Shown: in pieces, positions 25,249 to 34,110 of the stretch
How positions within the stretch are numbered: position 1 is the stretch's first letter
How the letters are laid out: each line of letters starts with the position of its first letter
DNA from: UBA12170 sp964293475
Lineage (GTDB): Bacteria > Bacteroidota > Bacteroidia > Bacteroidales > UBA12170
Length of the DNA stretch: 64,000 nucleotides
Assembly: GCA_964293475.1 (NCBI GenBank)
Contig: CAXYYJ010000003.1
Location: 62,001 to 126,000 of the forward strand
Reading direction: 5' to 3'
Position numbers and translations under genes: made by a program
The notes under the pieces: generated by a model
Told to the model about the DNA's origin: nothing
The model's input: the letters and a program-made list of their open reading frames with translations, nothing else
Databases searched by the model: none

Positions 25249-25982
25249 GCCTGATTTTCAATAGCCAGATTGGTATAAGCTTTTTCGGCAGCAAGTTTTT
25301 CAGCACCTTTGATTGAATAGTCCTGTGCTGTGGCTTTTAGTTTTCCGCCCACATAAACTTCCACTTCAAATTGCTTTCTATAGCCGTTTCCAAGCTCTCG
25401 CACCATCTTGTATTCAAGTTCAAGCTTGTTTTTCTGGCAATACTCCAGCAGAGTGCTTTTGTGGTTCATTTCAGATTTTTCGAGTTCATCGAGGTCATAT
25501 TGAACCGAAATCACCCTATCCATGATGATGTTGCGGGTAAAATTATACCCTTTATCCAGAAAAATAGCACCCACTAAAGCTTCGAAAGCATCTCCATTGA
25601 TGGAACGAAAATGCTTATTCTGGTCGTTATCAACCTGAATAAATTTGTCGATACCAAGTTTTTGGCTGAGCTTGTTAAGGCTGCTGCGACTCACAATTTT
25701 AGAGCGCATTTCGGTGAGAAAACCTTCGTCCTTAAGCGGAAATTTTTTAAAGAGAAAATCGGCCACAATGGCGCCCAGAATGGCATCGCCCAGATATTCA
25801 AGCCTTTCGTTGCTCATTTTCACCCCATCGGTAATGGGTTTGGCTGCAGAGCGATGACGAAGAGCCAACTCATATAAAAAAATATTTTCGGGATAGAACC
25901 CGAAAATATTTTTTATAGAAATATAAATTTCTTTGTTAGAAGAAAATAGAATTTTAATTCGTTGAAAGCCCAGCCCGAACAA
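25245..25982 (-). CDS. rnc: Ribonuclease III
   Basis: 245 residues. Double-strand-specific endoribonuclease for rRNA and mRNA processing. The RNase III domain (about 25-155) shows ELALRHRSA, the signature NERLEYLGDAIL with catalytic acids, and NGDAFEALVGAIFLDKGY. The double-stranded RNA-binding domain fills the C-terminal 70 residues (HKSTLLEYCQKNKLELEYK .. GVKA-like, ..IKGAEKLAAEKAYTNLA). Start at 25982 lies 3 nt after the fabF stop, so acpP-fabF-rnc is a compact operon, a common order in Bacteroidota. The end overlaps the tolC-like gene by 4 nt. Confidence 0.96.
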   Translation of the reverse strand: MFGLGFQRIKILFSSNKEIYISIKNIFGFYPENIFLYELALRHRSAAKPITDGVKMSNERLEYLGDAILGAIVADFLFKKFPLKDEGFLTEMRSKIVSRSSLNKLSQKLGIDKFIQVDNDQNKHFRSINGDAFEALVGAIFLDKGYNFTRNIIMDRVISVQYDLDELEKSEMNHKSTLLEYCQKNKLELEYKMVRELGNGYRKQFEVEVYVGGKLKATAQDYSIKGAEKLAAEKAYTNLAIENQA

Positions 25983-25985
25983 GGA

Positions 25986-27236
25986 TTATTTCACTTTTTT
26001 AAAGATGAGGGAAGCGTTATGACCCCCAAACCCGAAGGTATTGGAGAGTGCTACGTCCACAACCCGTTTTTTCGCAGTGTGAAATGTAAAGTCCAATTTA
26101 TTGTCAATTTCCGGATCATCGTCGAAATGGTTGATGGTTGGAGGGACAATATCGTTTTGAACTGCCAGGATAGTAGCAATAGCTTCAATAGCTCCGGCAG
26201 CACCCAGAAGGTGACCAGTCATTGATTTGGTAGAATTGATGCTGATGTTGTAAGCATGTTCACCAAAAAGTGTAGCTATGGCTTTAGGTTCAGATATATC
26301 GCCCAGCGGAGTCGATGTTCCGTGGGTATTGATATGATCCATTTGGTTGAGTTCCAGTCCGGCCACATCCATGGCTTGTTTCATGCTTAGCATGGCTCCC
26401 AATCCATCAGGATGAGGGCTTGTCATGTGATAAGCATCCGCAGAAAGTCCGGCGCCGGCAACTTCGGCATATATTTTAGCTCCACGAGCTATGGCATGTT
26501 CATATTCTTCGAAAACCAGTCCGGCTCCGCCTTCTCCAATGACGAAACCATCGCGGTTAACGTCAAATGGACGAGAAGCTGTTTTTGGATCATCGTTGCG
26601 CACCGAAATAGCGTGCATTGCATTAAAACCACCCACACCTGGAGGGTTTATCGCTGCTTCGCTTCCCCCAACAACAAAAGCATCGGCATAGCCTAAGCGA
26701 ATGTAGTTAAAGGCGTCTGCCATGGCATTGGCCGAAGAGGCACAAGCCGATACAGTAGCAAAATTTGGCCCTCTGAAGCCATATTGAATGGAAATATGTC
26801 CGGCAGTGATATCTGCAATCATTTTTGGGATGAAGAAAGGGTTGAAACGTGGAGTTCCATCGCCTTTTGCAAAGTCACCAACTTCTTTATTAAAGGTTTC
26901 CAATCCACCAATGCCTGAAGCCCAAATAACTCCAACGCGGTCTAAATTGACCTGTTCTGAAGCAATATTTGAATCTTCAACGGCTTGCCTGGCGGCGACA
27001 AGACCGAATTGGGCAAATAAATCATATTTTCTGGCTTCTTTTCTGTCAAAATGCTCAAAGGGGTCGAATCCTTTAACTTCGCAGGCAAAAAGGGTTTTAA
27101 ATTTGGAGGCGTCGAATCTGGTAATTTCGGCCGCACCCGAAACTCCATTAAGTAGAGCGTTCCAATAATCCGGAACGTTGTTACCTAATGGAGTAACGGC
27201 GCCTAAGCCTGTAACCACTACTCTTTTTAATTTCAT
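25986..27236 (-). CDS. fabF: 3-oxoacyl-ACP synthase II
   Basis: 416 residues. Condensing enzyme of fatty-acid elongation, using malonyl-ACP. Starts KRVVVTGLGAVTPLGNN. Catalytic triad visible: Cys165 in VSACASSANAM, His in NTHGTSTPLGD (near 305) and His in KSMTGHLLGAAG (near 340); the C-terminus has NTFGFGGHNASLIF. It sits between acpP (12 nt upstream) and rnc (3 nt downstream). Confidence 0.97.
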   Translation of the reverse strand: MKLKRVVVTGLGAVTPLGNNVPDYWNALLNGVSGAAEITRFDASKFKTLFACEVKGFDPFEHFDRKEARKYDLFAQFGLVAARQAVEDSNIASEQVNLDRVGVIWASGIGGLETFNKEVGDFAKGDGTPRFNPFFIPKMIADITAGHISIQYGFRGPNFATVSACASSANAMADAFNYIRLGYADAFVVGGSEAAINPPGVGGFNAMHAISVRNDDPKTASRPFDVNRDGFVIGEGGAGLVFEEYEHAIARGAKIYAEVAGAGLSADAYHMTSPHPDGLGAMLSMKQAMDVAGLELNQMDHINTHGTSTPLGDISEPKAIATLFGEHAYNISINSTKSMTGHLLGAAGAIEAIATILAVQNDIVPPTINHFDDDPEIDNKLDFTFHTAKKRVVDVALSNTFGFGGHNASLIFKKVK

Positions 27237-27248
27237 ATGAAATCTTAA

Positions 27249-27485
27249 TTATTGAGCGTGTTTTTCAATATAAGCAATAGCTTCTCCTACTGTTTGAATG
27301 TTCTCTGCTTGATCGTCTGGGATTGAAATGTTGAATTCTTTTTCGAATTCCATAATTAACTCAACTGTATCCAGGGAATCAGCTCCCAAGTCGTTAGTAA
27401 AATTGGCTTCTGGAGTAACCTCACTTGGGTCAACTCCTAATTTGTCAACAATAATGTCAATAACCTTTGATTTTGTGTCAGACAT
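27249..27485 (-). CDS. acpP: Acyl carrier protein
   Basis: 78 residues from ATG at 27485. This start is preceded by AGGAGA with 5-nt spacing (27491-27496) and gives the usual length; the frame extends 11 codons further without support. Phosphopantetheine attachment Ser37 lies in GADSLDTVELIMEFE. First gene of acpP-fabF-rnc. A near-consensus -7 box TTTCTTTG is at 27515-27522. Carries growing acyl chains for FabF. Confidence 0.97.
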   Translation of the reverse strand: MSDTKSKVIDIIVDKLGVDPSEVTPEANFTNDLGADSLDTVELIMEFEKEFNISIPDDQAENIQTVGEAIAYIEKHAQ

Positions 27486-27887
27486 GTTTATCTCCTTTTT
27501 AGAATTAATAAGCTGCAAAGAAAAAAATTTAGCTCATACAAACCAACTATTTTTTAAACAATAATTTTGTCTTTTAACTTAAACATTTGAAAATCAGCAT
27601 AAAATCATCTCGAATTTTCGACATGAAAATTCGAAAATGAGAGATAACAGATATTTTTATACGCCAAAATTCGCGTTGTTTTATTACATATTTCTTCTTG
27701 TTTTCCTTGCTAAATGCAGCTTGAGAGGCATTTCCAGGTAAATTTCAACCATCGTTCATCCTAAAGAGGGATTTTGGTTATTTTTGGCCTCCAAATTGTG
27801 CTTTTAACTAAAACACATTGTCTGGAGCAACAAAAACAGTCAAATATTTGTGTTTTTTCTACCAAAGAAATAGTAAAATTGAATTAT
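27486..27887. other. Divergent acpP/purN control region
   Basis: 402 bp without a gene. It has the acpP ribosome site and -7-like box at the left, a 10-bp perfect inverted repeat tcgaattttc-gacat-gaaaattcga at 27610-27634 in the middle, and an AT-rich right part with aaatatttg at about 27842, a near match to a -7 box for purN. The hairpin has no T-run, so I read it as an operator or mRNA structure, not a terminator. Confidence 0.5.
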
Positions 27888-28451
27888 ATGAAGAGAATAG
27901 CCATTTTTGCCTCTGGGAGCGGAAGTAATGCCGAGAATATTTTTCATTATTTCCAAAAGAACCACCAGGTTATTGTGGATATTTTTTTAACCAATAACCC
28001 CAATGCCAAAGTTTTAGAAAGAGCCGACAAACTTGGGGTTGAGAGTTTCGTTTTTAACAGAAATGTTTTTTACAACTCATCTTTGGTACTTGATGAGTTG
28101 TTGAGCCGAAATATTGACTTTATAGTATTGGCGGGTTTTATGTGGTTGGTTCCGGAAAATATTTTGAATCATTACCCGCAAAAAATTGTCAATATTCACC
28201 CGGCACTTCTACCTGCCTACGGCGGCAGGGGTATGTACGGAGATTTTGTCCATGAGGCCGTATCTAAAGCTGGCGAAACCAAAACCGGCATCACCATTCA
28301 CTTTGTAAATAATAAATACGATGAAGGCGATATCATTTTTCAAAAAGCGGTGGATATTATTCCAGGCGAGAATCCACAATCGATAGCCGACAAAGTTCAC
28401 GTTTTGGAATATGAATGGTACCCACAGATTATTGAGAGCCTTCTGAAATAG
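27888..28451 (+). CDS. purN: Phosphoribosylglycinamide formyltransferase
   Basis: 187 residues from ATG at 27888; the longer frame upstream is AT-rich non-coding sequence. Transfers a formyl group from 10-formyltetrahydrofolate to GAR in purine synthesis. Motifs: IAIFASGSGSNAENI at the N-terminus, FLTNNPNAKVLERA, and the active-site block IVNIHPALLPAYGG.GMYG followed by KTGITIHFVNNKYDEGDIIFQ (in parts), with the catalytic Asn/His/Asp set. Its stop codon is directly followed by the stop of the convergent membrane-protein gene with no spacer. Confidence 0.95.
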   Translation: MKRIAIFASGSGSNAENIFHYFQKNHQVIVDIFLTNNPNAKVLERADKLGVESFVFNRNVFYNSSLVLDELLSRNIDFIVLAGFMWLVPENILNHYPQKIVNIHPALLPAYGGRGMYGDFVHEAVSKAGETKTGITIHFVNNKYDEGDIIFQKAVDIIPGENPQSIADKVHVLEYEWYPQIIESLLK

Positions 28452-29870
28452 TTATTTCTTTTCAGGAGTTGGAGTTAAAATTTCAGGCTTCCCTTCCACA
28501 GCACTGTTATAATCGGGTTTACGAATCATTTTATCATAATCCTTCGGAAATTTATCAGTATTCCAGATTTTCCAGTATACTTCTTTCGTCATGGCGTCAT
28601 AATGTAATAACGACATGTTGAACTGTTTGCTCTGGAAAATATTTAACCGAACAAAGAAAGCCAACAGGGCCAAAAGGGGTAGATAAATCCAGATTTTCGA
28701 TCTAAGGGCCTCTCTAACTAACAGAGCCATGGGGATTGCTAAGAGTGCATAGGTATCGACCATAGGCCTGCTGCCAAAACTACCTCCATACCACCATGAC
28801 CACCAGCTAAAAACAATAAAAATTTGCAGGGGAAGAAAAGCTGCCAATGGCCAGAAGAACACTTTCATTTTTTTGAAAAGGATTGGTATTCCTGCTATTG
28901 CAAGTGCCATGACAGGGGTATAAACTAACCATCCATTTCTATAGCTAAATAGTCCATCTAAAATATGAGGCTGAGTAAAGAAGAAGCCTTCTTTTCCATA
29001 TGATTTGAAAATCCAGGTTCCTGTAAAGGTTTTCCAATATAGAAGCTGAGGAAAGAGCATCATAAAAGCTATTATAATCAAACCGCCAATCATATACCAG
29101 TTTTTGGTAAATAGTTGCCGTTTAGCAAGAAACGTTTGTCTATCATAAAGTTGGTAGAGAATAAAGAGAAAAGCCGGAAGTATGATATTGGTTGGTCGGA
29201 TGAGTACAATTATTCCGCCGGTAACTCCTAATACTATAGTTTTAAACCAATTAGGCTTATCATGCCATTTCAAGGTATAAAGAATGAATACTGAAATCAT
29301 GAAAAAACTATAAATATGCGACATCTGTCCTCTGTATACCGTATATACAAACAGGTTTGTTCCAAAGAAAATGGTGATTAAAGTTATGGCAGTTACCAAA
29401 TCGGTGAAATATCTGAGAAGTATTTTTCGAAGCACCAGCAGCGACAAAAAAGCATAAACAACACTACCGATGACGAGCCACAGACTGTAGGGCATGGTAT
29501 ATCCGTCAGCATCATATCCTGCAATTTTTGCATGAATATGAGCTATAAAGAAGAAGGGGGTGTACATGATGCCTACTCCCATGGTCATCTTCTGAATATA
29601 GGCCCCAGAATATTCGTTTTTTTTACCCCAGATTTGACTGGATAGTTCAAAAGGTAATTTGTTCTTGAATTTAAAACTTAAATCATGATATATAAAAGTG
29701 GCTGGAACATAGCCATAATAATCTATAACATCCCACTTTATTACTTTGTTTTTTTCCCAGGGGGCTATCTTAAAAATAACAGAGAACCATATAACAAGGG
29801 CCAATATTCCTACTAACAAAGAAAGTGGATTTCTCCATTTAAAAACTGAATTAAACTTCATCATTATCAT
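28452..29870 (-). CDS. Polytopic membrane protein, possible GT-C type glycosyltransferase
   Basis: 472 residues with about ten to twelve hydrophobic helices from residue 15 on. The first non-cytoplasmic loop (about 38-90) holds WDVIDYYGYVPATFIYHDL, where the acidic pair could serve as in GT-C glycosyltransferases; RPTNIILPAFLF after a later helix also recalls that group. I cannot name a family with certainty. The C-terminal 70 residues are soluble and end in a Pro/Thr-rich tail (EILTPTPEKK). It lies 4 nt downstream of phoH on the same strand, so it is probably cotranscribed. Lipid-linked sugar transfer to a periplasmic acceptor is an inference. Confidence 0.65.
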   Translation of the reverse strand: MIMMKFNSVFKWRNPLSLLVGILALVIWFSVIFKIAPWEKNKVIKWDVIDYYGYVPATFIYHDLSFKFKNKLPFELSSQIWGKKNEYSGAYIQKMTMGVGIMYTPFFFIAHIHAKIAGYDADGYTMPYSLWLVIGSVVYAFLSLLVLRKILLRYFTDLVTAITLITIFFGTNLFVYTVYRGQMSHIYSFFMISVFILYTLKWHDKPNWFKTIVLGVTGGIIVLIRPTNIILPAFLFILYQLYDRQTFLAKRQLFTKNWYMIGGLIIIAFMMLFPQLLYWKTFTGTWIFKSYGKEGFFFTQPHILDGLFSYRNGWLVYTPVMALAIAGIPILFKKMKVFFWPLAAFLPLQIFIVFSWWSWWYGGSFGSRPMVDTYALLAIPMALLVREALRSKIWIYLPLLALLAFFVRLNIFQSKQFNMSLLHYDAMTKEVYWKIWNTDKFPKDYDKMIRKPDYNSAVEGKPEILTPTPEKK

Positions 29871-29874
29871 TATA

Positions 29875-30876
29875 TTATTGAGTATTTGATGGGTTAGAAA
29901 TAGTTGAAGCTAAAAGGGAATTTTCATCTTTCTCCTCCATTTTTCCATAGGCTTCCAATATTTTCCCAACCAGATTGTGTCGCAAAATATCCTTATCGTT
30001 GAGAAAAATAAAATCAATTCCGGCAATGTCGCTGAGAAGTCTTGGGGCTTGTTTGAGTCCGGAGGTGTATTTTTTGGGAAGGTCAATCTGAGTGATATCG
30101 CCGGTTACAATGAATTTTGACGAAATGCCCATGCGGGTCAGAAACATTTTTAACTGGCTAGAAGTTGCATTCTGAGCTTCGTCGAGAATAGCAAAAGCAT
30201 TGTTGAGCGTGCGGCCCCGCATGTAGGCTAGAGGAGCTATTTCAATGGTTCCATCTTCCAGGTATTTTTCGAGTTTTATAGAAGGAAGCATATCTCTCAG
30301 AGCATCATAGAGTGGCATCATATAGGGGTCGAGTTTTTCTTTCATATCGCCGGGTAGGAAACCAAGACTTTCGCCTGCTTCCACAGCGGGGCGGGCCAGA
30401 ATAATCCGCTTAACCACTTTTGCTTTCAAGGCTCGTACGGCCAAAGCCACAGCGGTATAGGTTTTTCCGCTTCCGGCGGGCCCAATGGCAAAAACCAAAT
30501 CGTTTTTAATGCTCGATTCCACTAATTTTCGCTGATTTGGAGTTTGGGCCTTTATCAGCCTTCCATTCAATCCATGAACCAACACATCGTCGGCCATGGG
30601 TGAATCTTTTAAATAATCGGAAGATGCGGTGTCCATTAAATTTCTTAAATCGGCGGGGGTTATTTTGCCAAACTTTTCGAAGTGCATAAGGCAAACATCG
30701 AAGAAATTCTCGAAAATAATAATGTTCCTGTCGTCGCCAACAATTTTAAATATCTCTCCACGTACCAGAAATCTGATTCCGGGAAACAACTCTTTCATTG
30801 TTTGGAGATTAATCTCGTTGACTCCGAATATATCAATCGGATGGTAAGTTTCAAGTGATAGTATTTTTTCGGCCAT
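29875..30876 (-). CDS. phoH: PhoH-family ATPase
   Basis: 333 residues, cytoplasmic. N-terminal domain of about 100 residues with a KH-like character (LFPGIRFLVRGEIFKIVGDD), then a P-loop ATPase: GPAGSGKTYTAVALAV near 131, ILARPAVEAGESLGFLPGD, a Walker B FAILDEAQNAT, and FIVTGDITQIDLP. This is the PhoH/YbeZ group, which in other bacteria acts with the endoribonuclease YbeY in RNA and ribosome metabolism. ybeY is not next to it here. Transcribed before the polytopic membrane protein. Confidence 0.93.
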   Translation of the reverse strand: MAEKILSLETYHPIDIFGVNEINLQTMKELFPGIRFLVRGEIFKIVGDDRNIIIFENFFDVCLMHFEKFGKITPADLRNLMDTASSDYLKDSPMADDVLVHGLNGRLIKAQTPNQRKLVESSIKNDLVFAIGPAGSGKTYTAVALAVRALKAKVVKRIILARPAVEAGESLGFLPGDMKEKLDPYMMPLYDALRDMLPSIKLEKYLEDGTIEIAPLAYMRGRTLNNAFAILDEAQNATSSQLKMFLTRMGISSKFIVTGDITQIDLPKKYTSGLKQAPRLLSDIAGIDFIFLNDKDILRHNLVGKILEAYGKMEEKDENSLLASTISNPSNTQ

Positions 30877-30944
30877 AAATTCTTTTTGAAAGGCTTAAAT
30901 AATTATTTGGTGGCAAAAATACAAAAGGAGCGATTGCAGCAATA

Positions 30945-32135
30945 TTAGTTTGAAAAATTCCATTGAATTCGTGCAAAATACATTTGCCCAAAATTGCCAA
31001 ACTCTGAATTATCCTCCCCAAAGAAGGTTTGTGCTATAAAAAAAAGGCTTATGTCGTTGGTGAGCGTAATCCCAACCGAAGGACCCAGATAAAAACTGCC
31101 ATCAAAGGGATTTACAATTCCTGACAAATCCAGTTGCCAAATGGGATTCACTGTGTAGGAGACTTGTCCAAAAATCTGGGCTTTGGAAAGGGTATAATCC
31201 AGGGTTGAAATATTTTCGAGTGTCATGAAAAAGGGTCGGCCTGCCTTTTCTGTGGTACCACTGGAATTGTATAAAACCGAAGAATGGATAAAAATCCCGT
31301 TGGTGAATGTGTAATTCATCGAAATGCTGGCCAAAAGTGCCTCATGAAGAGATGTATCGATTTTTACTGGTGAAAACCAGGAGGCTTCACCAGTGAAACC
31401 AGCGCCTTTAATATCGCCCGAAAAGCCCATTCCGGCCACAAAATACTCCTGATTCATCACTCCCGCCATCATTTGCCAATCGTAATTCCAGCGGTTAAAA
31501 GCATATTTGGCAGCATAGGTGCTTCGTTTCTCATGATCGATTTTGTAGGCAACATCAATGCTCGAAGTGGATCCGGTATAATACTGTACCCGAACTGCAT
31601 CGGCACCAGGCCGTTCAGGATAGTTGAAATTCAGATAGTTGAAGGTGTTGAAGATATCGTTGGGCTGCCAAACCAGATTGATTCCCCAGTTAATGCGTTG
31701 CCGTCCTACTTTTAGGTTCCATTTTTTCCATTCGAGTTGAGCCACCAGTCGATCGAGATTTGAATAAAAAATTCCATTTACATTTTGGTGCCAGACTTTG
31801 GTGAGTGTAAGAAAACCATTGTCATAGGAAAGCAGTTTATTGTACGCTTGGTCTAATGAAGTGTTTACCTGATACAAAAGATCCCCGAAAATATACTGGT
31901 TTCTTAGCCCAACTTCAAAGTTAAAAGTTTTATTGGGCAGCCATTTCAGGTTAATTCTGTTATTCAATTCAGTATAACTGAGCAATTTTTTGTTGGTTGT
32001 TGTCCCATCCAATCCGCTGGAGCTGTTAGCCCAGTAAATGGGCATACCCTCGATTCGGCCATCGATTTCAAGCTTTTTTTGGCCAAAGGAACTCAGACTT
32101 ACGAATAGCAATATGACGAAGATAAGGTTCTTCAT
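30945..32135 (-). CDS. Outer membrane beta-barrel protein of the Lol-like cassette
   Basis: 396 residues from ATG at 32135; the frame upstream runs into the ATPase gene. Signal peptide MKNLIFVILLFVSLSSFG. The mature part has alternating hydrophobic strands with many Trp, Tyr and Asn, such as INLKWLPNKTFNFEVGLRNQY, LKVGRQRINWGINLVWQPNDIF (in parts) and a closing FARIQWNFSN with a terminal aromatic-type residue pattern, as in 16- or 18-strand barrels. The GRQRINWG element resembles porin-like phosphate/alginate channels. Last gene of a five-gene minus-strand unit, 10 nt after the ATPase. Suggested role: outer-membrane end of a trans-envelope lipid or lipoprotein path; that role is inferred from position only. 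Confidence 0.72.
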   Translation of the reverse strand: MKNLIFVILLFVSLSSFGQKKLEIDGRIEGMPIYWANSSSGLDGTTTNKKLLSYTELNNRINLKWLPNKTFNFEVGLRNQYIFGDLLYQVNTSLDQAYNKLLSYDNGFLTLTKVWHQNVNGIFYSNLDRLVAQLEWKKWNLKVGRQRINWGINLVWQPNDIFNTFNYLNFNYPERPGADAVRVQYYTGSTSSIDVAYKIDHEKRSTYAAKYAFNRWNYDWQMMAGVMNQEYFVAGMGFSGDIKGAGFTGEASWFSPVKIDTSLHEALLASISMNYTFTNGIFIHSSVLYNSSGTTEKAGRPFFMTLENISTLDYTLSKAQIFGQVSYTVNPIWQLDLSGIVNPFDGSFYLGPSVGITLTNDISLFFIAQTFFGEDNSEFGNFGQMYFARIQWNFSN

Positions 32136-32145
32136 AACTTTGAAG

Positions 32146-32841
32146 TTAGAGTGGGGAGTTTGTTGCAATATCCGAACTGATTTTTCCATCTGTTAATGTA
32201 ACTATTCGGCGGGCTCTTTCCATAACCCGCTGATCGTGTGTGGCAAACAAAAAAGTGGTTTGAAGTGACTGATTGAGCTGAGCCATTAAATCGAGCAAAT
32301 CGGCGGTGGATTTGGAATCGAGATTGGCGGTGGGTTCGTCGGCCAGGATAAACTTGGGCTTGCTGGCCAAAGCCCGTGCCACTGCCACCCTTTGCTGCTC
32401 TCCACCGGAAAGCTCCTTGGGCCGGCGACTGAATTTATCGCCAATTCCTACCTGGTGCAGCAACTCCCGGGCCCGTTGTTCACGTTCCTTTTTTGTTACC
32501 CCCTGAAGTTCCATAATAAAAGCAATATTTTCGGCTGCAGTGAGCACAGGAATCAAGTTATAAGCTTGAAAGACAAACCCAATATGATGAAGTCGAAAAC
32601 TGATGAGCTCCCTCGATGATAATCCTGCTATATCTTGCCCATCGATGATCACATTCCCACTGCTCGGAATGTCGAGACCGCCAATCATGTTGAGAAAAGT
32701 GGTTTTACCGCTTCCCGATGGACCAATAATGGCTGTAAACTCAGCTTTCTCAATGGTTAAATCAACTCCGTTAACCGCAAAAACTGGCAAGGTTGACTCG
32801 TTGTATACTTTCTTTAGATTTTTTATTTCGATGATTGACAT
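32146..32841 (-). CDS. LolD/MacB-type ABC transporter ATP-binding protein
   Basis: 231 residues. Single nucleotide-binding domain: Walker A GPSGSGKTTFLN (about 40-51), Q-loop at VFQAYNLIPVLTAAENI, signature LSGGEQQRVAVARAL, Walker B FILADEPTANLDS and H-loop FATHDQRV. This is the LolD/FtsE/MacB ATPase class that drives FtsX-type permeases. It follows the two permease genes by 27 nt and is the only such ATPase in the window. It could also energise the ATPase-less permease at 22399-23754. Confidence 0.93.
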   Translation of the reverse strand: MSIIEIKNLKKVYNESTLPVFAVNGVDLTIEKAEFTAIIGPSGSGKTTFLNMIGGLDIPSSGNVIIDGQDIAGLSSRELISFRLHHIGFVFQAYNLIPVLTAAENIAFIMELQGVTKKEREQRARELLHQVGIGDKFSRRPKELSGGEQQRVAVARALASKPKFILADEPTANLDSKSTADLLDLMAQLNQSLQTTFLFATHDQRVMERARRIVTLTDGKISSDIATNSPL

Positions 32842-32868
32842 AATAATTATGTTAAAATCCTGATTTTG

Positions 32869-34101
32869 TTAAAGACGAATGGCTTCGGCGGGCTGGAGTT
32901 TAAGAGCGAATCTGGCTGGAAAAACTGAAGCCGCAACCGCGGTAACAAATACCATGAGTGTTACTTTTAGGTAAAACCCAATGGTGGTGTAGGGAAAAAT
33001 GAGAGAATTTAGTCCATAAGCATTCATCCCCTGACTAAACAGACTCAAGTCTAAGCCTTCGGACTGAAAATAGCCCAAAGTGATAACCGATGCAGCAATG
33101 CCAATGGCAGCTCCGGTAACCGAGAGAAAAATGGTTTCCCAAAGTATCATGGCAAAGACCCGGGATTTATTCATTCCAATGGCCATGAGCATCCCGATTT
33201 CCTGAACCCGCTCCATCACTACCATAATCATGGTGTTCACAATGCCGAAAGCCAGTGCAATGAGAATTATGGCAATGAAAAACCAGGCAAAATAGTCCAT
33301 GGATTGAATCATTAAATCAAGAGTTGGGTCAATTTCTTTCCAATCCTGGACCACAATTTCTTTGCGGGTAGTTTCTTCCTTAAAAATCTTTTGAAGCTCA
33401 GCTTTGATTTTTGAAGTTTCCTCGTTGTTCTTAAGCGAAATGGCTATTTCTGTGGCGTAGTTGTCGGGCGTTTTTAGCAAAGGTTGTAAATGGGTTGTCA
33501 GCACAAAAACCTGAATGCCATCGAACATATCGTTTTGAGTATTGTAGATTCCAATGACTTTAAAAGCGCCATAGGATACTTCACCCATGCTGTTGGCAAA
33601 GCTTAGTACAATTTTATCCCCAGGCTTGGCATTAAGTTTTTTTGCAAGTTTGCGGCCAATGAGAATCGGAATTTTGTCGGAGGCGGCGGGATACTTACCT
33701 TCTTCAATTTTTTCGTGAATGGAAGTAACTTGTTTTTCTGCATCCGGGTTTATGCCATTGATAAAAACGCCCGCGTTGTTTTCGGCGGTGGCAGCCATTC
33801 CGGTCTCTGTGAGTCGGGAACTAACCCCTTTAACCTGGGGAAGGCTGGCAATTCTGCTCATGAGGTTGTCGCTTTGGGGAATCCCTTTGTCTATGGTCTC
33901 GTTGACTAAGAAATCGGGGTGATGAATCTGCAGGTTTGCGGTTTCGTTTTTTATGGCAGAATCTACCCTTTGCTGGGTCATGCCCATGAAGAAAGCGTTG
34001 GTAAAAATACCCCCAAAAAGCCCTATGGCAATGGCCATTATGACGATGCTGCTCCGGAGTTTATTCCTCCACACATTTTTCCAGGAAATGAAAATTATCA
34101 T
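32869..34101 (-). CDS. LolC/E-like ABC permease, second of a pair
   Basis: 410 residues. FtsX/MacB_PCD architecture: N-terminal helix (about 15-38, WRNKLRSSIVIMAIAIGLFGG), periplasmic domain of about 220 residues, then three C-terminal helices with VNTMIMVVMERVQEIGMLMAIGM, the FtsX signature (shown in full here at its conserved core NTMIMVVMERVQEIG). The C-terminus PAEAIRL is typical. Paralogous to the gene 9 nt upstream; together they would form a heterodimer like LolC-LolE. The periplasmic domain mentions no lipoprotein-binding motif I can point to. Confidence 0.92.
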   Translation of the reverse strand: MIIFISWKNVWRNKLRSSIVIMAIAIGLFGGIFTNAFFMGMTQQRVDSAIKNETANLQIHHPDFLVNETIDKGIPQSDNLMSRIASLPQVKGVSSRLTETGMAATAENNAGVFINGINPDAEKQVTSIHEKIEEGKYPAASDKIPILIGRKLAKKLNAKPGDKIVLSFANSMGEVSYGAFKVIGIYNTQNDMFDGIQVFVLTTHLQPLLKTPDNYATEIAISLKNNEETSKIKAELQKIFKEETTRKEIVVQDWKEIDPTLDLMIQSMDYFAWFFIAIILIALAFGIVNTMIMVVMERVQEIGMLMAIGMNKSRVFAMILWETIFLSVTGAAIGIAASVITLGYFQSEGLDLSLFSQGMNAYGLNSLIFPYTTIGFYLKVTLMVFVTAVAASVFPARFALKLQPAEAIRL

Positions 34102-34110
34102 AGGTCAGGT

